From the NCBI GenBank assembly GCA_028279085.1, contig JANQSX010000230.1, forward strand, positions 1 to 14,867: 14,867 nt of DNA. The letters are read 5' to 3'. The DNA is from Bdellovibrionales bacterium (lineage in GTDB: Bacteria; Bdellovibrionota; Bdellovibrionia; Bdellovibrionales; UBA1609). The notes below the pieces were generated by a model, which was not told where the DNA came from, made no database searches, and was given only the letters and a program-made list of their open reading frames with translations. The number at the start of each line of letters is the position of its first letter. Within the stretch, counting starts at the first letter, position 1. Shown piece by piece: positions 7,106 through 14,062 of this stretch. A program made the translations under genes and the position numbers.

Positions 7106-8569
7106 ATGAAAATAATTCTGGTTTTTTTACTTTCTTTTACCTTTTTATCTTGTAGATATCTTAAAAAACCGAATGAAGAGGAAGAAAGTAAACCTATTCA
7201 TCAAATATCTAAAAAAGAGGAGCCCTCTCAAGTCGTAAAACAACATTTGGATGAGCCTTATGTAAGTTCTTATGGCGAAGTTCAAATGGATGATAATGAG
7301 CAGGTGGATAAGTGGATTAATTATTTTCAAACCTCCGGTCGTGAGCGAATGGAAACCTATCTAAGCCGCTCTACCCGTTATATACCTATGATGAAAAATG
7401 TACTCAGAGAATACCGTCTGCCGGAAAATCTTGTGTATGTTGCAATGATTGAATCCGGATTCAGCCCCAGTGCTCATAGTTTTGCTAATGCTGTCGGTTA
7501 TTGGCAGTTTATAGAGGAGACAGGAAGAAGGTATGGGTTAAAAGTAAATAGCTATGTAGATGAAAGAAAAGACCCTGTTTTATCCACTCGTGCAGCAGCG
7601 GAATATTTTAGAGATCTGTATGGAGCTTTCGGTTCATGGCATTTAGCTCTGGCATCTTATAACACGGGAGAATATAGAGTAAGTCGTTCAGTAATGAGAT
7701 ATTATACAAGAGATTTTTGGTATTTGACTTCTAAGCGATCTTTGCCTAGAGAAACAGCTAATTATGTACCAAAATTTATTGCTGCTGTGCAAATAAGCAA
7801 AGAGCCTCAAAAATATGGTTTTACCAATATTGAATATCAAACACCTTTGGAATATGACACAATCAATTTAGAGTTTCCGATCAGTCTAAAAAAATTAGCT
7901 TCAAAGATAGATATTACATATAAAGAAATTCGAAAACTCAATCCTCGTTATCGAAGTGAATATGTACCTATTGAAGAGGAAACTGTTATTCGAGTCCCTA
8001 TCGGGAAAAAAGAAGCGATAGTTACTATATTAGCTGAATGTCGCATGGATAAACCTAAATTTGTTTATTCTGATTATTACTGGTATCGAGTAAGAAGAGG
8101 GGACACTTTATACCGTTTGGCCCGACGAAACAGGACAAGTATTTCCACAATCAGAAGAATGAATAAAATGAATTCTCGAAGGATTTTGCGGGCAGGTCGT
8201 AAAATTAAACTACCTTATTATAATCGTGTAGCCAGAAAAAAATATAATTTAGCGGATTCACATACTGTGAAAAGGGGAGAGAGCTTAAGTGTAATTGCTA
8301 AAAAATATAAAGTAAAAGTTAAGAAATTGAAAAAAATAAATAAACTTTCCGCCTCTATTGTACATCCTGGACAGGTGTTAAAGTTAGTGGAAACACGAAA
8401 ACCGGCATCAACAACAACGGGTAAAAAAATTCATACAGTTCAAAAAGGTGAAACTCTAATTGGAATTGCTAAAAAATATAATGTTTCCCTTCCTCTTTTA
8501 ATGGAAAAAAATTCACTTAACTTTAAGTCTATTCTTGTAGCGGGAAGGCGAATTGTTATTCCCAAATAA
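7106..8569 (+). CDS. mltD: MltD-like lytic murein transglycosylase, LysM lipoprotein
   Basis: This 487-residue envelope enzyme should cleave peptidoglycan glycan strands, leaving 1,6-anhydro-muramyl ends. A lipoprotein signal ends at lipobox FLSC (Cys16). The goose-type SLT domain (about 95-220) shows the full MltD signature: LPENLVYVAMIESGF with catalytic Glu116, then GYWQF, ETGRRYGL, ERKDPVLST and ASYNTGEY. A degenerate LysM-like segment lies near 250-305. Three clear LysM repeats begin at Tyr327 (YRVRRGDTL), His386 (HTVKRGESL) and His443 (HTVQKGETL), the last ending at the C-terminus. They should bind the sugar backbone of murein. AGGTGG at 7094-7099, six bases before the ATG, sets the start. 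The catalytic residues are intact. The symbol is by domain architecture; orthology to E. coli MltD is not proven. Confidence 0.93.
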   Translation: MKIILVFLLSFTFLSCRYLKKPNEEEESKPIHQISKKEEPSQVVKQHLDEPYVSSYGEVQMDDNEQVDKWINYFQTSGRERMETYLSRSTRYIPMMKNVLREYRLPENLVYVAMIESGFSPSAHSFANAVGYWQFIEETGRRYGLKVNSYVDERKDPVLSTRAAAEYFRDLYGAFGSWHLALASYNTGEYRVSRSVMRYYTRDFWYLTSKRSLPRETANYVPKFIAAVQISKEPQKYGFTNIEYQTPLEYDTINLEFPISLKKLASKIDITYKEIRKLNPRYRSEYVPIEEETVIRVPIGKKEAIVTILAECRMDKPKFVYSDYYWYRVRRGDTLYRLARRNRTSISTIRRMNKMNSRRILRAGRKIKLPYYNRVARKKYNLADSHTVKRGESLSVIAKKYKVKVKKLKKINKLSASIVHPGQVLKLVETRKPASTTTGKKIHTVQKGETLIGIAKKYNVSLPLLMEKNSLNFKSILVAGRRIVIPK

Positions 8570-8586
8570 AGTGATAATTTTTTTTT
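8551..8586 (+). terminator. Weak AU-rich terminator candidate after the transglycosylase gene
   Basis: AATTGTTA (8551-8558) can pair with TGATAATT (8572-8579) using two G-U pairs, around a 13-base loop. Seven further T follow (8580-8586). The stem is almost free of G-C pairs and its 5' arm lies inside the coding sequence, so it is weak. It could reduce read-through into the lipoprotein gene at 8607. Confidence 0.22.
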
Positions 8587-8606
8587 AAAAGATGGAAAAA
8601 TACCCT

Positions 8607-9158
8607 ATGAATACAATAAATAAAATTCTTATACTTTTTGTTTCTATTTATTTAGTTGCTTGCAGCCCGCCTGATGGATTAATTGGAAAATGGGAAGTTT
8701 TTTCACAGGAATGTCTGCTAAAAGATAAATCAAGAACCTTTAAAGATATTATTACAAAAGAAAGAAAATACACTTTGGAATTTATGAAGGAAGATCAAGT
8801 GCAGTTAACTTATCCTGATTTAGATATTTCCGCTGATCTTATTGTTGATAAACAAGCAACAGAAACAGAAAAAATAAAATGTGACACTACCTTTACAGGA
8901 AAATATTACTATACTATGTTTGGTAATATTCAGTTTGATTTTGCAGATGATGATACCGGAGCTTATCAAGCGAAAAAAGGTCAAAAATGCGAAACAGAAT
9001 TGGAAATAAAATTCAAGGCAATGCCTAAAAGTTCACCTTATAAAAATGACCCTGCTGTATCTTTGAAAAAAATGGAAGGAAAAGAATTACAATTGGCTTT
9101 TCCTGATTTTACTAAATGTAAAGATGATAAAATGATTATTGTTTTTAAGAAAAAATAG
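8607..9158 (+). CDS. Four-cysteine lipoprotein, paralogue of the protein at 1392-1847
   Basis: From the ATG at 8607 the protein has 183 residues, with lipobox LVAC and lipidated Cys19. An earlier in-frame ATG at 8592 adds five residues. The later start gives a more usual signal peptide, with GGA ten bases upstream, and is preferred. The mature part has four further cysteines (36, 92, 128, 171). Shared landmarks with the secreted protein at 1392-1847 are GxW then six residues then Cys (Trp29 to Cys36), CxTxxTGxY (from Cys92) and KxGxxC (ending at Cys128). The fold is probably a small disulfide-bonded beta-barrel of lipocalin type; this is inference. It lies 37 bases after the transglycosylase gene and may share its transcript. 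The role is unknown. Confidence 0.8.
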   Translation: MNTINKILILFVSIYLVACSPPDGLIGKWEVFSQECLLKDKSRTFKDIITKERKYTLEFMKEDQVQLTYPDLDISADLIVDKQATETEKIKCDTTFTGKYYYTMFGNIQFDFADDDTGAYQAKKGQKCETELEIKFKAMPKSSPYKNDPAVSLKKMEGKELQLAFPDFTKCKDDKMIIVFKKK

Positions 9159-9188
9159 TTTTATTATAACTTTCTATCTATTTCAGAT

Positions 9189-9206
9189 AATTTTTTATAA
9201 AAAATT
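9189..9206. repeat. Perfect 18-bp AT-only palindrome before the ABC operon
   Basis: AATTTTTTATAAAAAATT reads the same on both strands. It lies in the 82-base gap between the lipoprotein gene and the ABC ATPase gene, 34 bases before that start codon. It may be an operator, a weak bidirectional terminator, or chance in AT-rich DNA. TATAAA at 9214-9219 just downstream is a possible -10 element, but no good -35 pairs with it. Confidence 0.5.
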
Positions 9207-9240
9207 TAAACTATATAAAAGTTAATAACATGGAATAAAA

Positions 9241-10179
9241 ATGATAGAGCTTCATAAAGTAACAAAAAAGTACGGTTCCCGTTCTGCTGTTGAAGATTTA
9301 AGCTTTTCAGTACAAAAAGGAGAAGTGGTTGGGTTTTTAGGTCCTAACGGGGCTGGAAAAACCACTACAATGAAAATGATTACCGGTTATATGGTTCCTA
9401 CTGCCGGTGAAGTTAAAATTGACGGAAAAGATATTTTTGAAGAACCTCTTAAAACTAAGAAAAAAATAGGTTACTTACCGGAAGTGCCACCTATATACAG
9501 TGATATGTATGTGGAAAAATATCTCTATTATGTAGCTGGATTAAAAGACTGCCCAAAAGAGAAAATGAACTCACTTGTAAACTCCGTTATTGAAAAAGTA
9601 GGTCTTCAAGAAGTACGTCATCGCCTTATACAAAATATCTCAAAAGGTTTTAAACAAAGAACCGGTTTAGCTCAAGCTTTGATTTCCGAACCGGAAATAC
9701 TCATTTTAGATGAACCAACAGTAGGCTTGGATCCTAATCAAATTTTAGAAATTAGAAACCTTATCTCTCAGTTAAGAGGACAGCATACGATTATTTTATC
9801 CACTCATATTTTATCTGAAGTACAGGCTACCTGTGATCGTATTATTATTATTAAAGAGGGTAAAATGGTTGCTCAAGAATCTCTAGCTTCTCTTAGAGAA
9901 AAACAATCTCAAAGTCGCCGATGTATCAGTGTCAGAGTAAAACAAACTTCAGAAGTATTAGAACAAACACTTAAGCAATTAAATGGAATTGAAGATATTA
10001 AGTCCTCTCAAAATAATATTTTGTCTTTATTAGTAAATGCAGACACTGATACTAATATAAATGAACAAGTGGCTAAAGTGATTATTGAAAAAGGCGCCGG
10101 ATTATTAGAGTTAAGTGAATCTTTTAGCTTAGAGGATGTGTTCCTGAAACTTACCGGAGATAATACAAAGGATAATTAA
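9241..10179 (+). CDS. ABC transporter ATPase subunit (GldA/CcmA-type)
   Basis: A 312-residue ATP-binding subunit. Walker A is GPNGAGKTT from Gly34, with Lys40 contacting phosphate. The signature loop is ISKGFKQR (133-140), the variant usual for ABC-2 export ATPases such as GldA and YxlF rather than LSGGQ. Walker B ends in DEPT with Asp157 and catalytic Glu158, and the switch histidine is His189 (STHILSEV). About 85 residues at the C-terminus form an extra domain typical of this subgroup. All catalytic residues are present, so it should be active. GGA at 9232-9234, six bases before the ATG, supports the start. The stop codon overlaps the next ATG by one base. It powers the permease encoded next; the substrate is not evident. 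Confidence 0.94.
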   Translation: MIELHKVTKKYGSRSAVEDLSFSVQKGEVVGFLGPNGAGKTTTMKMITGYMVPTAGEVKIDGKDIFEEPLKTKKKIGYLPEVPPIYSDMYVEKYLYYVAGLKDCPKEKMNSLVNSVIEKVGLQEVRHRLIQNISKGFKQRTGLAQALISEPEILILDEPTVGLDPNQILEIRNLISQLRGQHTIILSTHILSEVQATCDRIIIIKEGKMVAQESLASLREKQSQSRRCISVRVKQTSEVLEQTLKQLNGIEDIKSSQNNILSLLVNADTDTNINEQVAKVIIEKGAGLLELSESFSLEDVFLKLTGDNTKDN

Positions 10180-10958
10180 TGAGACAGTTTTTTAATCAAT
10201 TTAAAAAAGATTTTAAGCAGATTTTCTTCAGTCCGGTTTTTTTTCTGATGGCTGGTTTATGCTCTTCAATATGGAGTTTTGTCTTTCCTCGACAAATTTT
10301 TGAATTTGCAAGAAAAGTCGGTGTTTCCCCTTTAGCCCAAGGTGGTATGGATGGTGGTGCTAATATTTATGGAACTGTTTTTATCAGTCAGTTATCTTTA
10401 ACTCATCTGTTATTACTTTTTATTGTTCCTATATTTACAATGAGACTAATTGCTGAAGAGAAGAAATTACGCACCTTCGATCTTCTTTTAACGGCACCTA
10501 TTACTTCTACAAAGATTGTTTTAGGAAAGTTTCTAGCCGCCTATGCTGTTGTATTAATATTAGTTACTGTATCTTTTCTTTATCCGGTTAGCACGATGTG
10601 GTTTACCGAATTTAATATGGGTTTATTAGTAAGCGCTTATGTTTCTATAGCTCTTCTTATGGGTATTTATACTGCTATCGGGCTTTTTAGTTCTTCATTA
10701 AGCACTTCTATTATGTTGAGTGTGTTCTTAGGTATTATGTTTAGTGTCTCTCTGCACTTTATCAGTTTAGGTGGCCAATTTTCCAATAACTCTATCTATT
10801 CCTCCATTGCGGAATATCTATCTATTTCAACTCATCTAGATGGTTTTTTCCGTGGGAATATAGCAAGTAGCAGTGTTTTATTTTTTTTCATTATAGCCGG
10901 GTTTTTCCTATTTATGACACAAAGAATAATTGAGTCTTCACGTTGGAGAGCTAAATGA
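10179..10958 (+). CDS. ABC-2 type permease subunit (GldF-like)
   Basis: A 259-residue integral membrane protein with about six hydrophobic helices, near residues 15-37, 64-87, 107-132, 143-166, 172-197 and 227-247. Between the second and third lies EEKKLRTFDLLLTAPIT, the cytoplasmic coupling segment that is highly recognisable in ABC-2 permeases (NatB, NosY, GldF). It forms the membrane channel of the transporter together with the preceding ATPase. AAGGA at 10168-10172, six bases before the ATG, supports the start. The start overlaps the ATPase stop by one base and the gene's own stop overlaps the next start by four, so translation is coupled through the set. I do not infer gliding motility from the name: the same arrangement occurs in non-gliding bacteria. 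Confidence 0.92.
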   Translation: MRQFFNQFKKDFKQIFFSPVFFLMAGLCSSIWSFVFPRQIFEFARKVGVSPLAQGGMDGGANIYGTVFISQLSLTHLLLLFIVPIFTMRLIAEEKKLRTFDLLLTAPITSTKIVLGKFLAAYAVVLILVTVSFLYPVSTMWFTEFNMGLLVSAYVSIALLMGIYTAIGLFSSSLSTSIMLSVFLGIMFSVSLHFISLGGQFSNNSIYSSIAEYLSISTHLDGFFRGNIASSSVLFFFIIAGFFLFMTQRIIESSRWRAK

Positions 10959-12541
10959 GTTTGTTAGGAAAGTTAAGTTTAGTATTAAGCGGAGTGAGTC
11001 TGATTATTGTGACTCCCGTTAGTTTTATTCTAGGAGCTTGGCCTCCTGTATTGAATATATTTTTAGCTTTGTTTGTGTTGGGTATCTTGTTTGCTTTAAT
11101 TGTTGATTACAAACTGTATCTTGGCTTTTTAACAATGAGAACCACTAAAAATGGAATGTCCATGGGAGTGTCTGTTTTAATCACTTTGATATTCTGTGCT
11201 TCTTTAGCTTATCTGAGTACACGATTTGAAAAATCAGTAGATATTACCGAGGAAAAAATTAATTCTTTAGCCCCTCAGACTGTTCAACTATTAGAAAGTT
11301 TAAAAGAGAATATGCGTTTTACTGTATTTTATATAGGAGCCGGCGGGCATCAAAAAAAAGAGCTGGTAAAAAATAATTTACGTTTGATTAAACAAAAAAC
11401 TTCTAAAATAAAAATTCGTTACTATGATGCACACATAAAAAATCGTTTAGCGCAGGAGTATTTAAATGAGATACCTAATAAAGAAAGAGAAGATATCTTT
11501 GTGTTTGTTGAGTATAAAGGAAAAAAAGTCTTAGTTGAATTTCCTTTTGATGAAGAAAAACTCACTTCAGCCATGATTAATACCACTCGTCGAGGAACAA
11601 AAGTAGTATATTTTCTTTCCGGTCACGGAGAAAGAGATCTATCCAATCAAACAGGTTCAGGCATTAGCCATTTTAAAGAAGCTTTAACTCGCTCTTCCTT
11701 TCAAGTGAGAGAATGGAATTTTTTAATAGATGGTAAACTTCCCGATGACACCTCAGCTCTTGTTATAGCGGGTCCTCAACGGCCTTATATGGAAAAAGAA
11801 GTTCAATGGTTGGAAGAATATTTAGAAAAAGGCGGTAAAGCATTAATAGCTTTAGACCCGGATACAAAGCATAATTTAAAAGATTTACTGAAAAAATTTA
11901 ATGTTAATTATACAGGTCATTATATAATGGATTTACATAACCAGGAAATGCTTATCTTCTTTGGAGGATATGCTTCTGCGGGTGTTCACTTTGATACAGA
12001 AAATAAAATAACAAGAGCCTTTCATCAAAGAGGACGGGATTCTTATTCTATATTTTATGTAGTGAGTAATTTAGAAATAGAAGATAATGATAAAGCTTTT
12101 TTATTTACTGAACTTGTAAAGAGTAATGTAAAGTCTTTTTCCACTCCGGACCCCAATATTAAAAGCAAAAAGGATCTGAAGCAATCTTCTTACATCTTAG
12201 GATTACTTGTTGAAAAAGAGGTTTTGGAAAAAGAAGAAAAAAAAGATTCTGAAAAATCAGAAAAGAAACAAGATTCCACAGCCTTAGCTATTTTTGGAGA
12301 TAGTGACTTTTTATCTAATCATTTCATAAATAAAGGAATCAATCGTGATTTAGTAATGAATGCTGTTTCTTATTTAGTGGATGAATCGGACTTGGTAAGC
12401 ATTCGTCCGAAAAGGTTAAAAGCGACACAACTAGTGTTAACCGGTTATGACAGAATGATGATTATTATATCTGCTGTTTTTTTACCTGTTGTCTTTTTTA
12501 TTTGTAGTTTTATTATCTGGCTTCGCAGGAGCGCGGCGTGA
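10955..12541 (+). CDS. GldG-like ABC-associated membrane protein
   Basis: A 528-residue membrane protein of the family called GldG or ABC-type uncharacterised transport (PF09822). Three hydrophobic helices lie near residues 8-30, 33-53 and 69-89. A large extracytoplasmic domain opens with SVDITEEKINSLAPQT, the hallmark of the family. It also carries SGHGE at 222-226, another conserved motif, and a Rossmann-like region (residues 265-300) with LVIAGPQ. Residues about 421-441 are a Lys/Glu-rich linker. One C-terminal helix (about 500-521) ends in IIWLRR. GGAG at 10945-10948, six bases before the ATG, and the ATGA overlap with the permease gene fix the start. It is thought to work with the permease as a periplasmic or structural part of the ABC machine; the mechanism is not established. 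Confidence 0.9.
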   Translation: MSLLGKLSLVLSGVSLIIVTPVSFILGAWPPVLNIFLALFVLGILFALIVDYKLYLGFLTMRTTKNGMSMGVSVLITLIFCASLAYLSTRFEKSVDITEEKINSLAPQTVQLLESLKENMRFTVFYIGAGGHQKKELVKNNLRLIKQKTSKIKIRYYDAHIKNRLAQEYLNEIPNKEREDIFVFVEYKGKKVLVEFPFDEEKLTSAMINTTRRGTKVVYFLSGHGERDLSNQTGSGISHFKEALTRSSFQVREWNFLIDGKLPDDTSALVIAGPQRPYMEKEVQWLEEYLEKGGKALIALDPDTKHNLKDLLKKFNVNYTGHYIMDLHNQEMLIFFGGYASAGVHFDTENKITRAFHQRGRDSYSIFYVVSNLEIEDNDKAFLFTELVKSNVKSFSTPDPNIKSKKDLKQSSYILGLLVEKEVLEKEEKKDSEKSEKKQDSTALAIFGDSDFLSNHFINKGINRDLVMNAVSYLVDESDLVSIRPKRLKATQLVLTGYDRMMIIISAVFLPVVFFICSFIIWLRRSAA

Positions 12542-12558
12542 AGGGTATCTGGCTTCGC
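12514..12558 (+). repeat. 13-bp direct repeat across the GldG/DUF4340 gene junction
   Basis: TATCTGGCTTCGC occurs at 12514-12526 and again at 12546-12558, 32 bases apart. In both copies it encodes IWLR in the local reading frame: the last residues of the GldG-like protein and the first of the DUF4340 protein. The segment between is markedly G+C-rich for this window. Confidence 0.7.
12527..12540 (+). promoter_or_regulatory. Ribosome binding site that sets a GTG start
   Basis: AGGAG (12527-12531) lies six bases before GTG at 12538, whose GTGA overlaps the stop codon of the GldG-like gene. The spacing equals that of the other genes in this operon and decides the GTG start, as no in-frame ATG lies nearby. 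Confidence 0.7.
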
Positions 12559-14022
12559 CGATTAATTTATCTGATAGTTGTAATGGGAACAGCAAGCTTT
12601 GCTTTTTATCAATATAAATATTCACAAGAACAAGAAGAAAAAGAAGAGAAAAAAGATCTTGTTTTCTCCTCATTAGAACCCAATCAAGTACAAAGCATTT
12701 TTATTCGGAAAGTGGTGGAAGACATTCATCTTATCCGTACAGAAGATGGGTGGAATATGGAGTCTTCAATAGAGGATATGGCGGATAGAGATTTAACGGG
12801 AGATTGGCTGAGCAGCTTGTTTTCTGAAAAAGCAAGAATTATTAAAGAAAAAGGGGTGGATTGGGCGGAATATGGTTTAGATCGAAATACAAAATCTATT
12901 GTAATAACAACAAAATCCAATGAGAAGTTAAAGTTAAGTATCAGTAATTATAGTGCTTTTGATGGAAGTTTTTATATTAAAAAAGAGGAAAAGCTTCTAT
13001 TGGGAGGAACTGCATGGGCCAGTTTAACCGGTAAAAAGGGAGATTATTTTAGAAGTTATAAGCTCCTAAATATAGGTAAGAAACATCCTAAAAGTCTAAG
13101 CTATCAATCAAAAGCCTTTTCCGTTTCCTTAAATTGGGAGAATAATAAATGGGAATGGAAAGATAAAAATCCTGTTTTTCCACTATCTCAATCTGATTTA
13201 GAATCTTATTGGTCCTCCTTTTCCAATATCAATTTTGAAAGAGATACTTACCCTGATACAAAAAAATACAGGGAGGAGTTTTATCTTCATAACCCTGCTA
13301 TAGAATTACAATTGGAATTTGAAGATAATAAAAAGTGGTCTGTAAAAATCAGCCCGGAGATTAAAGGTAAATTTTATGTATTGCCATCCACTAGACAATA
13401 CATCTTTGCTCTTAATAAAGAACAAATGGATAATTTACTTCTAACAAACAAAAAAATTAGAGATCATCGTCACCCTTTTCAATTTAAAAAAGATCATGTG
13501 CATTTTGTAGAACTAAAAGGATATGGCTTGGAAGTTGAAGCTGAAAAAGAAGAAAAAAAATGGAAGCTGCTTCATGGTGAAATCAATAAAGAAATTATGG
13601 ATAAAATAATGCCAAAAAGTGTTGTTATAAAGAATGAGAAGGATCAAAAACAGAAAGAAGATAAAAAAGAAGAACCTACAGACAAGGACAAAGAGAAAGA
13701 AGCTCAAAAGAAATTAAAAGAATCAGAATTGCATAATATTTTAAATAGAATAAGAACGCTTTTTGCAAGAGAATACTTTGACTCTGAAAAGAGTTTTACA
13801 AAGACAGCACAATTAATCTTAAAAAATAAAGAGAAGAATATACTTTTGAATTTGGAATTTAGTGATCCATTTGAGAGGGCAGCCGATAAAAAAAATAAAC
13901 ATTCCGGAGATGAGAAGATTAAGATGATTTATGTAAAAAGTAGTGCCGGAAAAGAAATAATGACCATTCGCTTTGATGATTTGAAGTTTATTTTTTCCCG
14001 TGATTTATTACAAATAGATTAA
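12538..14022 (+). CDS. DUF4340 membrane-anchored protein of the ABC operon
   Basis: A 494-residue protein beginning with GTG. One N-terminal helix (about 7-24) preceded by WLRR should anchor it in the inner membrane, with the rest outside the cytoplasm. It shows the repeating pattern of DUF4340, a family usually found beside GldG-like ABC genes: short strands and motifs such as RTEDGWNM (67-74), WAEYGLD (about 104-110) and GGTAWASLTGKKGDYFR near 157-173. Residues about 364-399 are an extreme Lys/Glu/Asp linker, which makes the DNA a long purine run. The four-base overlap with the GldG-like gene implies coupled translation and a shared complex. The family has no settled biochemical role. The DUF4340 call rests on context, length and pattern rather than one decisive motif. 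Confidence 0.85.
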   Translation: MKGIWLRRLIYLIVVMGTASFAFYQYKYSQEQEEKEEKKDLVFSSLEPNQVQSIFIRKVVEDIHLIRTEDGWNMESSIEDMADRDLTGDWLSSLFSEKARIIKEKGVDWAEYGLDRNTKSIVITTKSNEKLKLSISNYSAFDGSFYIKKEEKLLLGGTAWASLTGKKGDYFRSYKLLNIGKKHPKSLSYQSKAFSVSLNWENNKWEWKDKNPVFPLSQSDLESYWSSFSNINFERDTYPDTKKYREEFYLHNPAIELQLEFEDNKKWSVKISPEIKGKFYVLPSTRQYIFALNKEQMDNLLLTNKKIRDHRHPFQFKKDHVHFVELKGYGLEVEAEKEEKKWKLLHGEINKEIMDKIMPKSVVIKNEKDQKQKEDKKEEPTDKDKEKEAQKKLKESELHNILNRIRTLFAREYFDSEKSFTKTAQLILKNKEKNILLNLEFSDPFERAADKKNKHSGDEKIKMIYVKSSAGKEIMTIRFDDLKFIFSRDLLQID

Positions 14023-14062
14023 AACCAATAGAGAATTATTTTTACTCATTAAAAAGAAAATA

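Noticed and set aside
200..10190. Identical ATGAGACAG at the starts of the zinc-ribbon and permease genes
   Set aside because: Nine shared bases encoding MRQ, with no similarity beyond, is most likely coincidence.
13513..13707. Minus-strand Phe-rich open frame
   Set aside because: It is the complement of the purine-rich Lys/Glu linker in the DUF4340 gene.
9241..14022. Calling the ABC set a gliding motility apparatus
   Set aside because: GldA/F/G-like genes with DUF4340 occur in many non-gliding bacteria, and no other gliding genes are visible here.
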